Assembly: GCF_000701705.1 (NCBI RefSeq)
Contig: NZ_JNJP01000017.1
Location: 3,341 to 67,340, forward strand
Source of the DNA: Bilophila wadsworthia ATCC 49260
GTDB lineage: Bacteria; Desulfobacterota; Desulfovibrionia; Desulfovibrionales; Desulfovibrionaceae
Direction: 5' to 3'
Length of the DNA stretch: 64,000 nt
Positions 24,648 to 33,224 of the stretch are shown piece by piece. The notes under the pieces are model-generated. The model was not told the origin of the DNA and made no database searches. It saw only the letters and a list, made by a program, of their open reading frames with translations. The position numbers were made by a program, and so were the translations under genes. Position 1 is the stretch's first letter. Each line of letters starts with the position of its first letter.

Positions 24648-24877
24648 CGGAGATAGCCCTCTTGCGTTGCGAAGCGTTCAATGAGTCCACGAATATCTTC
24701 CACGCGCCATGCGGTTGTTCGGGGGCCAAGTTTGATGGGGGAGGGGTACTTTCCGGTTTTGATTCCTTCCCAGAACTGAGTCTTGCTGACGGGAATGACG
24801 GCAAGAACCTGTGGGAGGCGAACAAAGCCTTCTTTGGGCAAAGGTGAAATGAGAGAGGTGATTTTTCTTGGGGGCAT
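24644..24877 (-). CDS. AlpA-family regulator/excisionase-like protein
   Basis: 77 residues with the AlpA/excisionase winged-helix pattern (EGFVRLPQVLAVIPVSKTQFWEGIKTGKYPSPIKLGPRTTAWRVEDI). It may regulate the integrase or direct excision, as AlpA does for a prophage, or control the mobilization operon it heads. I chose the ATG with GGAG upstream over one 27 codons earlier, which would begin inside a terminator hairpin. It overlaps the RepA-like gene by four bases. Confidence 0.8.
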   Translation of the reverse strand: MPPRKITSLISPLPKEGFVRLPQVLAVIPVSKTQFWEGIKTGKYPSPIKLGPRTTAWRVEDIRGLIERFATQEGYLR

Positions 24878-24911
24878 GTTATACTCCGCTCGGTAGAAGT
24901 TTATGAAACAC

Positions 24912-24941
24912 AAAAAAGGCCCATGCCGTTCAACATGGGCC
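24912..24941 (-). terminator. Terminator after the 268-residue unknown gene
   Basis: A perfect 8-bp stem GGCCCATG / CATGGGCC with an 8-base loop, followed by TTTTTT on the minus strand. It ends transcripts from the integrase and unknown gene and overlaps the predicted start of the AlpA-operon promoter. Confidence 0.75.
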
Positions 24942-24942
24942 G

Positions 24943-24974
24943 AGTGTAGGCTGTCCACCTAGGTGGACTGTCAA
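24943..24974 (-). promoter_or_regulatory. AlpA-operon promoter with long spacer and palindromic operator
   Basis: Minus-strand TTGACA and TACACT are separated by 20 bases. The spacer holds a perfect 16-bp palindrome GTCCACCTAGGTGGAC (24953-24968) abutting the -35. A long spacer with a dyad between the two elements is the layout of MerR-type activated promoters. The operon's first gene encodes a small winged-helix AlpA-like protein, so autoregulation is plausible. Confidence 0.5.
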
Positions 24975-25024
24975 GAGGGAAAGAGTAGACAAATGAGTGG
25001 ACAAGATGATATAAAAAAAGATAA

Positions 25025-25831
25025 TTATTTCATTATTGCAAGTAGGCGTTGACCTCTTTTTTTAAAAGATTTTGGCTCAATATGGGCTCCTGGGCGAACA
25101 GGTAAGAGTCTTCCGATATCTTCGTTAGTTAGAGAGTTTCCTGAAAAATTTTGAATTTTTCTCGCCAACCGATAGGGATCTTTTTCGCCATTATTTTTAT
25201 AGCGCTCTAATTCTTTTCTATAATAATCCAAGTTATCTTTATTTCTTTTACTTTTAGTAATGCTAGATTTGTATTCAGCCCAAATAATACTATCGTCAAT
25301 GTGATGTGGTAGTTCTATTTTATCAAAAGCATATGAAAATGATGTGTCAAATGTTCCCGAAAAAAAATCATGCTCAACGTTGTAAGGAACAAAATTATTA
25401 AAATAGAATTTATTTCCATATTTAGACATTATATATGAAAAGGGGATAGCGAGTTCGTTTATATTTTGTGGTGTGCATAGATCGAATTTTCTCATTATTA
25501 ATGATTTTTCAGGTATATCAGAGTAGTGTCTTTTTTGTTTTTCAATTGATTCTATATTTTTTATTTTAAATACAAAGCTTCCAAAAAATGAAATGATAAA
25601 AGATAGAGAAAAGTGTCCGTCTATTGTTTTGCATACTTGAACAATTTGTTCTCCATTTGTTGAAGTATGATTTTCTAATAAGAAATATGGAATCAATCTT
25701 TTGTTAAATAATTCAAAAGGAATTTTTAGAAAGCATTGAAATGGCCATCGTAGCATTAATTCAGGTAAGGATAAAAGAGACTCTTTAGCAAATCTTTTTT
25801 TGTATCCAGTATCTATAACTAAATCTGCCAT
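25025..25831 (-). CDS. Unrecognised 268-residue protein coupled to the integrase
   Basis: I do not recognise this protein. It is AT-rich compared with its neighbours and begins one base after the integrase stop. The AGAGGA before its ATG lies inside the integrase's last codons, so it is translated from the integrase transcript. It has no signal peptide or clear membrane helix, many aromatic residues, a central EYKSSITKSKRNKDNLDYYRKELERYKN charged helix and a basic C-terminus. The position beside the integrase and foreign base composition suggest cargo (perhaps defence or element control). Confidence 0.6.
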   Translation of the reverse strand: MADLVIDTGYKKRFAKESLLSLPELMLRWPFQCFLKIPFELFNKRLIPYFLLENHTSTNGEQIVQVCKTIDGHFSLSFIISFFGSFVFKIKNIESIEKQKRHYSDIPEKSLIMRKFDLCTPQNINELAIPFSYIMSKYGNKFYFNNFVPYNVEHDFFSGTFDTSFSYAFDKIELPHHIDDSIIWAEYKSSITKSKRNKDNLDYYRKELERYKNNGEKDPYRLARKIQNFSGNSLTNEDIGRLLPVRPGAHIEPKSFKKRGQRLLAIMK

Positions 25832-25832
25832 A

Positions 25833-27008
25833 TTATCCTCTTAATTTATCTAAATAATCAGCCCACGCTTGCATCATGCTACGGCGTTCAGACAAAAATT
25901 CAGCGTAGTTATACGCTGCACGTACCTTGTCTCGTTCAGAGTGTCCTAACTGTCTTTCTATGGCGTCACGGTTCCACCCCTGCTCATTCAGCAGCGTTGA
26001 AGCCATTGAACGGAAGCCATGACCTGTCATTTCTCCTTTTTCATAGCCAATTCTTCTTAATGCCACCAAAATGGTGTTTTCCGACATGGGACGGCTGGAA
26101 GTCCGCACGGCAGGAAAAACATATTGTCCCGGTCCAGTAAGCTGGTACAGCTCTTTAAGAATATTGAGTGACTGCTGAGAAAGCGGCACAATATGCGTAC
26201 TTTTCATTTTGGTTTTATGGGCGGGAATGCGCCACTCTTTGGCTTCAAAATTGATCTCGTTCCATTCGGCATTTCTTAATTCGCCGGGACGGACGAAAAC
26301 CAAGGGAGCCAAGCGCAGCGCGCAGTAAACAGGGAATGAGGCCTTGCAGTTGTCAATATCCCTTAAGAGTTGTCCGACTCGTTTGGGATCGGTAATGGAA
26401 GCAAAATGTCTTTTAGGTGGTGGAGTCAAGGCTCCGAGCAGATCGGCAGAGGGATCGCGCTCCGCTATCCCTGACGCAACGGCATAACGGAAGAGCATGG
26501 AGCAAATGCCCCGCACTCGCCGGGCAACTTCCAAAGCTCCACGTTTTTCGATCCGTTGAAGTGTTGTCAGCAGCTCTGATGCTGTGATTTCGTTGATGGG
26601 GCGCTTCCCGAGATAGGGAAAGATATTCAGTTCGAGGCGTCGTAAGGTCAATTCCGCATGGCCTTCCGACCATGTAGGAGAAAACTTTTTTGCCCAATTG
26701 CGGGCGATATTTTCAAAGTGTCGTTCTCCTGATGCTTCAAGCTGTATTTTCTTTCGCTCAAGAGACGGGTCGATTCCCTTGGAGATTTTGAGGCGAGCCT
26801 CATCACGTCGTATGCGGGCCTCGGCAAGGCTCGTTTCAGGGTAGACGCCAAGGGAAATACGGTTTTCCTTTTTGTTCATCCAGTATCTGAGTCGCCACCA
26901 CTTCCCCCCTGTTGGAGAAATTTCAAGGTAGAGGCCCTTTTCATCCTTTAGGACATATTTTTTCTCTTTCGGCTTTGCCTGTTTTACCGTAACTGCGCTT
27001 AACACCAC
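25833..27008 (-). CDS. P4-type tyrosine integrase (tRNA-Ser integrase)
   Basis: About 391 residues. An N-terminal arm-binding domain (AVTVKQAKPKEKKYVLKDEKGLYLEISPTGGKWW, DUF4102-like) precedes a catalytic domain with LAPLVFVRPGELRNAEW, the HGFR box (GHGFRSMASTLLNEQGW), QLGHSERDKVRAAYNY and the Tyr nucleophile. It lies about 190 bases from tRNA-Ser and reads away from it, the usual layout for integrases that use the tRNA 3' end. The start is probably a GTG eight bases after GAGGAGG; an in-frame ATG 31 codons upstream lacks a ribosome-binding site. Confidence 0.9.
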   Translation of the reverse strand: MVLSAVTVKQAKPKEKKYVLKDEKGLYLEISPTGGKWWRLRYWMNKKENRISLGVYPETSLAEARIRRDEARLKISKGIDPSLERKKIQLEASGERHFENIARNWAKKFSPTWSEGHAELTLRRLELNIFPYLGKRPINEITASELLTTLQRIEKRGALEVARRVRGICSMLFRYAVASGIAERDPSADLLGALTPPPKRHFASITDPKRVGQLLRDIDNCKASFPVYCALRLAPLVFVRPGELRNAEWNEINFEAKEWRIPAHKTKMKSTHIVPLSQQSLNILKELYQLTGPGQYVFPAVRTSSRPMSENTILVALRRIGYEKGEMTGHGFRSMASTLLNEQGWNRDAIERQLGHSERDKVRAAYNYAEFLSERRSMMQAWADYLDKLRG

Positions 27009-27130
27009 GAAAAGACCCTCCTCATCGGATAACTTTTGGGGAGAATAGCATGTCCGGGCGAGTTGTCCAGTTTGTTGTCCGGTTTGGCTACCGTTTTTCA
27101 TCGGATTTTGCCGGACGACACGGGACGCAA

Positions 27131-27165
27131 AAAAGCCCTCAAACCGTTTAGGTTCAAGGGCTTTT
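27131..27165 (-). terminator. Terminator downstream of tRNA-Ser
   Basis: A 15-position stem (AAAAGCCCTCAAACC / GGTTCAAGGGCTTTT, two wobble positions) with a 5-base loop and a T-run on the minus strand. It lies just 3' of the tRNA, before the integrase. Confidence 0.8.
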
Positions 27166-27197
27166 GGGACTTTATCGGATGTCTTGGAGTTGCCAAA

Positions 27198-27212
27198 TGG
27201 CGGAGAGGGTGG
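27198..27212 (-). repeat. Attachment-site direct repeat (tRNA-proximal copy)
   Basis: The 15-base 3' end of tRNA-Ser, identical to the copy 13.7 kb away. Together they bound the island from the higBA pair to the P4-type integrase. Confidence 0.75.
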
Positions 27213-27291
27213 GATTCGAACCCACGTACCAGCTCATCACCGGTAACTCGATTTCGAGTCGAGCGCGTTACGGCCGCTTCGCTACCTCTCC
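27198..27291 (-). tRNA. tRNA-Ser (anticodon CGA)
   Basis: A 94-base gene including encoded CCA. The acceptor GGAGAGG pairs with CCTCTCC. The anticodon arm CTCGA-CTCGAAA-TCGAG gives anticodon CGA (reads UCG). There is a long variable arm and the T-arm GTGGGTTCGAATCCCAC. These are class II tRNA-Ser features. Its last 15 bases are repeated at 13497-13511, marking it as the insertion site of the island. Confidence 0.95.
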
Positions 27292-27441
27292 GTCCAGCGA
27301 AAGACTTTAGCGGATCATGGCACAAAGAGCAAGAGGGGGTGAACCCAAATCCCTTGTCCTCGCTTCTGGAAGGGGAGCTTCTTCACATAGGCCCACAGAG
27401 AAATCCTTTTCTTTTGGAATGGCCGCTGATAGTTTCCGGGC

Positions 27442-28464
27442 ATGACAACTTCATCTTTTCATGACGCCTCAGCCCCTACGGAATGGGTTGTGATCCGCCT
27501 GAGCGCCCTCGGCGATGTTGCCTTGACCACTGGAGTTCTCGAATACTGGCACCGCACGCGCGGGTGGACGTTCACGGTCATTACTCGTGAGGCGTTTGCT
27601 CCTGTTTTGGAAAGGCACCCGGCTGTGCGTTCCATTGTTGGGCTCGCCAAGGAGGATTTGAGATTTCCGCGTCAGCTTGGCGTTTTCCGCGATCTGGCGG
27701 AAGCCCACGCAGGGCAGGGGTTGCTCGATCTGCATGGCACCCTGCGTACCCGTTTGCTTTCCCTATTGTGGAAAGGGCCTGTAAAACGCTATCGCAAACT
27801 TGGCCTTGAGCGTCGTTTATTCCTGCGGAGCAAAGGGCGGCTGTTCCGGAATGAACTCAGGCTATGGAACGTCCCGCAGCGTTATGCCCTTGCCGTGGAG
27901 GCTACGCCTCCTCCCCGTGCCGCGCTTTTGCCCCACATTTGGCTTTCCGATGAGGAGATCAGGCAAGGACAACGCCTGCTGGAACAGCTTCCGGATAAGG
28001 CGGGCACTCCTCCCATAGCCTTACATCCGTATGCCACGCACCCTGATAAGGCATGGAAAGAGGCATACTGGCGTCAGCTCATGGAGCTTTTCGAGTCGCG
28101 CGGCATACCGTGGATCGTCATTGGCCGTGGCAGCTGTATGGAGGGGATTCCCGCATCCCGCAATTTTACCAATCGCACATCCCTACGTGAGACATGCGCG
28201 TTGTTGAAGTCCTCTTCCCTATTGATCACGGGAGATTCCGGCCCGATGCATCTCGCGGGGGCGGTCGGCACGCCCGTTTTGGCGCTGTTTGGGCCCACGA
28301 CGGAAGAATGGGGCTTTTTCCCGGCGGGGCCGAAGGATCGGGTTCTTGAGTCGCAGCTGGATTGTCGCCCCTGTACGTTGCACGGTAAGAAGCACTGTGA
28401 TCGCAACCATGCGTGTATGCAGTCCATTACTCCGGAACAGGTGATGCGGGCGTTGGATGAATGA
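27442..28464 (+). CDS. Glycosyltransferase family 9 (heptosyltransferase)
   Basis: 340 residues of the ADP-heptose:LPS heptosyltransferase family. The N-terminal Rossmann start is VVIRLSALGDVALTTGVLEYW. The C-terminal donor-binding loop is LITGDSGPMHLAGAVGTPVLALFGPT, followed by a Cys-rich tail (CRPCTLHGKKHCDRNHACM) common in this family. It probably adds heptose to the lipopolysaccharide inner core in the cytoplasm. It is a single gene; acceptor specificity cannot be read. A long intergenic palindrome follows immediately. Confidence 0.9.
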   Translation: MTTSSFHDASAPTEWVVIRLSALGDVALTTGVLEYWHRTRGWTFTVITREAFAPVLERHPAVRSIVGLAKEDLRFPRQLGVFRDLAEAHAGQGLLDLHGTLRTRLLSLLWKGPVKRYRKLGLERRLFLRSKGRLFRNELRLWNVPQRYALAVEATPPPRAALLPHIWLSDEEIRQGQRLLEQLPDKAGTPPIALHPYATHPDKAWKEAYWRQLMELFESRGIPWIVIGRGSCMEGIPASRNFTNRTSLRETCALLKSSSLLITGDSGPMHLAGAVGTPVLALFGPTTEEWGFFPAGPKDRVLESQLDCRPCTLHGKKHCDRNHACMQSITPEQVMRALDE

Positions 28465-28470
28465 AAGATT

Positions 28471-28556
28471 GGAGGGGGAAGGGCTTTCTGAAGAAAGCCC
28501 TTCCCCCTCCAAACCTCCCCCTTCCCATCCCAAAGACTCTCGGCTGGTGGGGAGGC
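28471..28556. repeat. Intergenic palindromic repeat, copy 1
   Basis: A perfect 18-bp stem (28471-28488 / 28493-28510) with loop TGAA, followed by a C-rich stretch and a tail reading AAAGACTCTCGGCTGGTGGGG. It belongs to the family found at eight other places in this window. It may terminate the heptosyltransferase transcript. Confidence 0.8.
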
Positions 28557-28681
28557 TGACCAGCATGAGTTCCTGCCGGACAACAGTTTTTGGGAAAGCA
28601 ATATGGCGGAAAGTTTAATCTTTTCGCCGTATTTTTTGAAATGAGCCGGTTTATGGGGAAATGGAAGTGTGTGGCGTTTTT

Positions 28682-29506
28682 TTATTGCCCATAAAGCGCG
28701 GAAGTCACCGCCGTTATGGCTTCTTCCGGAAGATGGTGCCCCGTCCACAGGTGGAATTGGGCGTCCCCCTGCCCGATGAACATATCGAGGCCTGAGACGG
28801 TTTCCCAGCCCGCAGCCGCGGCGTCGCGCAAAAAACGGGTCTGGAACGGCGTGTAGATCAGATCGTAGGCAATGCCATTATCTTGAAATGCCCGAGGGTA
28901 GGGCGTTTCATGCTCTTGGGCTCCGGTCATGCCGAGTGGTGTCGTGTTGATGATGAGGTCAGCGGGGACGTCTCCGCGCTCTTCCCACGGAGCGCACAGC
29001 AAACCGAATTCGTTGCAGAGGGCTTCCGCGCGCTCTTTCCGGCGGTTGGTGAGGGTAATATTGGCGAGGCCGAGCCTCCGCAGTCCCGCAATGGCCGCCC
29101 GTGAAACGCCTCCCGCACCGAGCACCAGCACGCGGGTTTCCGGAGGCAATGAGCGCTTTCGCAGCGGAGCCGTGAATCCGATCACGTCGGTATTTTCTCC
29201 GCAGATTTTTTCGCCGTCACGATAGAGGGTGTTGCAGGCACCCATCTCCCTTACGTTTTCGCTTGTTTTGTCCAATAAAGGGATGATGTCGATCTTATGG
29301 GGAATCGTGATGGAGCAGCCCCGGATATTCAGCAGCCGGGCGGCGTCCACAAAGGCGGGAAGCCGTCCCGGTTCAATGGGCCATGAAAGATAGACGCCGG
29401 GCAGGTTCAATGTCCTGAAGGCCGTATTGTGCATGAGCGGGCTCATGCTGTGCCCGAGAGGATAGCCGATGATGCCGTGCAGGGCTGGCGGCGCAAACGT
29501 GGACAT
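28682..29506 (-). CDS. aroE: Shikimate dehydrogenase AroE
   Basis: 274 residues, normal length. The substrate domain shows GYPLGHSMSPLMHNTAF and ITIPHK with the catalytic lysine. The NADP domain shows VLGAGGVSRAAIAGL then NRRKERAEAL (an NRTxxRA-type NADP loop). The C-terminal GLDMFIGQGDAQFHLWTG closes the fold. It reduces 3-dehydroshikimate to shikimate in aromatic amino-acid synthesis. It stands alone, convergent with the heptosyltransferase. Confidence 0.95.
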   Translation of the reverse strand: MSTFAPPALHGIIGYPLGHSMSPLMHNTAFRTLNLPGVYLSWPIEPGRLPAFVDAARLLNIRGCSITIPHKIDIIPLLDKTSENVREMGACNTLYRDGEKICGENTDVIGFTAPLRKRSLPPETRVLVLGAGGVSRAAIAGLRRLGLANITLTNRRKERAEALCNEFGLLCAPWEERGDVPADLIINTTPLGMTGAQEHETPYPRAFQDNGIAYDLIYTPFQTRFLRDAAAAGWETVSGLDMFIGQGDAQFHLWTGHHLPEEAITAVTSALYGQ

Positions 29507-29574
29507 GGCACATCTCCATATGAATGTTTTCAGTGGGGTAGGGGTGAATCGTTTTTGAAATGTTCCGGTGACGT

Positions 29575-29613
29575 TGGGGAAGGGGAATTTTTTGAAAAAG
29601 CCTTCCCTCCCCC
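29575..29613. repeat. Intergenic palindromic repeat, copy 2 (degenerate)
   Basis: An imperfect version: GGGGAAGGGG rising arm, a TTTTTGAAAAAG centre and a CCTTCCCTCCCCC falling arm. The tail is not recognisable. Confidence 0.5.
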
Positions 29614-29952
29614 AGCTAACCCAACCGTATCACATCTATTTAAAAAAGATGATTGTTCGCATCGCGTCTCTGTTCCCAGAGTTCCCGAAAACGCGGACTT
29701 CCTCTAACATGGCATCCTTTCCAAAGAAAAAACGCTCTTGTGCATCCGGCGTGGAGTGGAACGTATCCCAAGGGCAAAACGATTGGAAGCGATTCCCTTG
29801 CCTTCCCCGGCAGCCCCTTTCCCTAGCAACGAAGATACCATTGCCCACTTTCCCTGTTTTGACCAATCATTACCTTCAGCCTTCCAACAGTTTTTACTCA
29901 GCGTGGCCCAGTTACCGAAGCCTGCCTCGTCTTCTCCTGTATATCCCCCATG

Positions 29953-30046
29953 AGGGATTCGATAAGGATGAAAGCCTTTGGGAAGGAGGGGTGGGGTTTG
30001 GGGAGGGGAGGAAGGGGGGGGCTTCAGAAAGGCCCTTCCTCCCCCA
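29953..30046. repeat. Intergenic palindromic repeat, copy 3 (reverse orientation)
   Basis: Reverse orientation: the tail (GGGATTCGATAAGGATGAAA) comes first, then the G-rich arm and an imperfect hairpin around GGGCTTCAGAAAGGCCC. It shares the TATCGAATCCC tail with copies 6 and 9. Confidence 0.65.
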
Positions 30047-30362
30047 TTTTCCAAAAGAAGCGGCGCCGGCACTGAAGGAGGTAGTGCCGACGCCGTTCGA
30101 GGAGAGGGGCGACATCCTCAGGGGGATGGATGTTGCCCGAACGCGGCCACCTTCACAGGGGAAAGAAGGTGAGCCCGGGTGGAGGAGAAAACCCGGAATC
30201 CGCGCTTGCATAACCCGCCGGGCGGCCGTAAAACGCCCGACGCGTCGTCTTCGGAGGACGGAATCTCAGGGGGTGAATCCTGTCCTCCCGGACCATCAAC
30301 AGGGGAGCGTTGATGGTCCCGTATTCATGGAAACGGAGGCGGGGAGAGGAGGTTTCCCGCCA

Positions 30363-33038
30363 TCAGACCACGCCGTGTTCGCCGGGCCGCTCAAAGACGC
30401 CTAGGGTAACGGCCGTCTTGAACGAAAGGGTGTCGCCAAACAGGGGAAGCATTGGCGCTGCGACGAACAGGGAGGAAATCGTTCCCATGAAAACACCTAT
30501 GAGCATAGTCAATGCGAAGCCGTAAATGACCGGGCCGCCGAGCAGGAACAGGGCGAGGGCCGCCACGAGCGTCGTGCCTGCGGTCAGCAGGGTACGGCTC
30601 ATGGTGTCGCCAAGCGCTTCCTGAATGATCTCGGGCAGCGGGCGCGGCGAGTCGGGGTTCTCCCGCCGCAGGGTTTCACGGATTCGGTCGTAAATCACGA
30701 TGGTATCGTTCAGCGAATAGCCGATGATGGTCAAAAGTGCCGCTACGATGTTCAGATCGATTTCTTGCCCGAGGATGACCAGCAGGCTGGTGGTCGTCGT
30801 GACGTCGAATATCAGGCTGGCCATCGCTCCCGCCGCAAAGGAGAGGCGGAACCGCCAGCACAGGAACAGGGTCAGCAGCAGTGCCGCAAGGATGCGGCCT
30901 TCCGTCGGTACGCCCATCCATTGCAGGGCGATCATGGTGGCCGTGAGCGCTCCGGCGAGCAGGGCGGCCGTGCCCCAGCGCTGTTCGAAGCGCCCCGAAA
31001 TGTACACGGTGATCAGGAGCAGCGCATAATAGATGGCTTCCAGAGCCGAGCTGCGGAGATCATCTCCGACCTTGGGGCCGACCGTTTCCAGACGATCCAG
31101 GGAAACCGCCCCGCCGTCGTCCACGGTCTGGAGATGGCTGAGCAGGGCTTCGCCGAGCTGTTGCGCGGGCATGTCGGGCAGGCCGAAACGGAGCAGCCAG
31201 ACGGAATTGTTGTCGCCGTATTGCTGGGTCATCAGGCCTTCGAGATGCATGGGATCAAGCGCCCCGATGAGCTGCTTGTCCGAAACGGGGTGCTCGAACC
31301 GGACCTGCGCCGCAACGCCGCCCGAGAAGTCGACGCCGTACTGAAGGCCGCCGCGCCACGTACCCACGGAAACCGCCACCATCACAAGCAGAAGCGTCAG
31401 TACGCCCACGTGCTTCACGCGCTTGAGGAAGGGGAAGTGGGACAGGTAACCCGACAGGGCGCGCAGTTCCATGGGGCCGTGCATGCTGAGGCGGGTGCCG
31501 TTGGTGTGCTTCATCCACGCGTCGAAAGCGATGCGGCACAGGAAGATCGCCGAGAACATGGAGGCGATGATGCCGAGAGTCAGGGTGACGGCAAAGCCGC
31601 GCACCGGGCCGGTTCCGAACTGGTACAGGATGGCCGCGACGATGATCGTCGTCAGGTTGGAGTCCACAATGGAAAGGTTGGCACGCTCGAAACCGGCCTT
31701 GATGGCCTTGGGAGGCGTCAGGCCGAGGGCCAACTCCTCGCGTATTCGCTCAAAGATGAGGACGTTCGCGTCCACGGCCATGCCGATGGTCAGCACGACG
31801 CCCGCTATGCCCGGCAGGGTCAGGGTCGCGCCGAGCGCGGCCATACCGCCCATGAGCAGGCTGAGGGTACAGAGAAGCATCCCGTTGGCGAGCATACCGG
31901 ACCAGCCGTAGCGCAGGGGCATGATGATCATGACCGCCAGCGTGCCGATGAGTGCGGCGAGGATGCCGCTGGTGATCGACGCTTCGCCGAGGGCGGGGCC
32001 TACCGTGCGCTGTTCGAGCACGTGGACCGGAGCCGCGAGGGAACCGGAACGCAGGGAGATGGCGAGGTCCTGCGCCTCTTCGGGCGTGAACTGGCCGCTG
32101 ATGCTGGCCGTGCCGCCCGCGATCTTTTCCTGAATCACCGGAGCGCTGTGGATGGTCCCGTCCAACACGATGGCGAGGCGCTTGCCGACATGTTCGCCGG
32201 TGGCCATTTCAAACAGGGCCGCGCCGCGAGGAGTGAACGACAGGCTGACCATCGAAGTGTTTTTATTGTCGAATCCGGGGCGGGCGTCGGCCACTTCCTT
32301 GCCGCTCAGGAGCGGGGTGCTGTCGAGCGCCAGTTTGGCGTTGGTCGCTTCGCCGTGCTTGCCCGTCATGGGATAGAAGGCGACGCCGGGAGGCAGATAG
32401 CCTTGGGAAATGTCGTCGCGGACGAGGTGGAAGGACAGATCGGCGGACTTCTCGACGAGCTGGACGGCACGGTTGACGTTGGTCAGGCCGGGAAGCTGGA
32501 TGAGGATACGGTCGCCCTGCTGCTTGCGGATATCCGGTTCCGCCACGCCGAACTGGTCGATGCGGCTGGAGATGGTACGCAGCACCTGATCCACGGCCAG
32601 ATCCTGCGTCTGCTTAACGAAGGCCGGCGTGAACGAGTAGGGCAGGTGGACCGCGCCGTCGGACCCGGTACGGGGCGTTCCGGGCACGACTTGAGGGGCG
32701 TCCTTCTTGGCGAGGGCAAGGAACGCATCGACCTGGTTGGCGCGGGCGATGATGAGTTCCTGCACGCCGCCGGGCATCTGGCGGGGGCCAAGGACGGTGA
32801 TCCCTGCCTCACGGGCCTTCTGGCGAAGCACTTGCCCGCTGTTGATGAGTGCGGACTGAACGGCTTTTTCCGTATCCACGCCCAGCGTGAGCTGAACGCC
32901 GCCTTTGAGATCGAGGCCCAGACTGATGCGGGACGCGCCCGGCAGGTTGACGTCTTCCGGCATAAGCGTCGGAGACAGGAGGAAAAGCGCGCCGGCCATG
33001 ACAATGGCGGCAATCGCATATCGGAACGAGAGTTTCAT
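30363..33038 (-). CDS. secD: Fused protein translocase subunit SecDF
   Basis: 891 residues. The SecD half has the N-terminal membrane helix, the large periplasmic P1 domain (ISLGLDLKGGVQLTLGV, then SRIDQFGVAEPDIRKQQGDRILIQLPG) and six-helix core with VGPALGEASITSG and IGMAVDANVLIFERIREE. The SecF half begins near residue 525 (LQYGVDFSGGV, LIGYSLNDTIVIYDRIRE). The two are joined in one frame with no stop between. SecDF uses the proton gradient to help pull secreted proteins out of SecYEG. Fusion is usual in Firmicutes and Bacteroidetes, less so in this lineage. No yajC precedes it. Confidence 0.93.
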   Translation of the reverse strand: MKLSFRYAIAAIVMAGALFLLSPTLMPEDVNLPGASRISLGLDLKGGVQLTLGVDTEKAVQSALINSGQVLRQKAREAGITVLGPRQMPGGVQELIIARANQVDAFLALAKKDAPQVVPGTPRTGSDGAVHLPYSFTPAFVKQTQDLAVDQVLRTISSRIDQFGVAEPDIRKQQGDRILIQLPGLTNVNRAVQLVEKSADLSFHLVRDDISQGYLPPGVAFYPMTGKHGEATNAKLALDSTPLLSGKEVADARPGFDNKNTSMVSLSFTPRGAALFEMATGEHVGKRLAIVLDGTIHSAPVIQEKIAGGTASISGQFTPEEAQDLAISLRSGSLAAPVHVLEQRTVGPALGEASITSGILAALIGTLAVMIIMPLRYGWSGMLANGMLLCTLSLLMGGMAALGATLTLPGIAGVVLTIGMAVDANVLIFERIREELALGLTPPKAIKAGFERANLSIVDSNLTTIIVAAILYQFGTGPVRGFAVTLTLGIIASMFSAIFLCRIAFDAWMKHTNGTRLSMHGPMELRALSGYLSHFPFLKRVKHVGVLTLLLVMVAVSVGTWRGGLQYGVDFSGGVAAQVRFEHPVSDKQLIGALDPMHLEGLMTQQYGDNNSVWLLRFGLPDMPAQQLGEALLSHLQTVDDGGAVSLDRLETVGPKVGDDLRSSALEAIYYALLLITVYISGRFEQRWGTAALLAGALTATMIALQWMGVPTEGRILAALLLTLFLCWRFRLSFAAGAMASLIFDVTTTTSLLVILGQEIDLNIVAALLTIIGYSLNDTIVIYDRIRETLRRENPDSPRPLPEIIQEALGDTMSRTLLTAGTTLVAALALFLLGGPVIYGFALTMLIGVFMGTISSLFVAAPMLPLFGDTLSFKTAVTLGVFERPGEHGVV

Positions 33039-33224
33039 GAAAGCCTCTCACACGGTTGCAGGAGCAGAATGCTGTCGGGAACGGCGGAACCGCCGACAGG
33101 ACGCACACTGATTCGGGCGTTCCGGGTATTCTGCGCGGGAGACGTGTGAGGAGTGCAGAAGACCGGCTGCGCGAGTCAGGGCTTTTCTGTCACGCAGAAA
33201 GCGAAGGACGGAAAAGCGGAAGCT

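Larger units (their letters stand above)
29507..30362. other. Long intergenic region with repeats, no gene
   Basis: About 850 bases between aroE and secDF. A 278-codon open frame here has repeat-derived, low-complexity composition and is not convincing as a gene. The region holds repeat copies 2 and 3, and near the secDF end several hairpins, including a perfect 11-bp stem GGACCATCAAC / GTTGATGGTCC (30290-30319) that may mark the secDF transcript end despite lacking a T-run. Confidence 0.5.

Noticed and set aside
29568..30404. 278-codon open frame between aroE and secDF
   Set aside because: Most of it is translated palindromic repeat (PLPPSF-type and GGGKGG-type strings) and it lacks a ribosome-binding site.
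30765..33149. 794-codon open frame antisense to secDF
   Set aside because: It is a GC-driven shadow of the SecDF frame, rich in Gly, Arg, Asp and His with no domain. The opposite strand has unmistakable SecD and SecF motifs.
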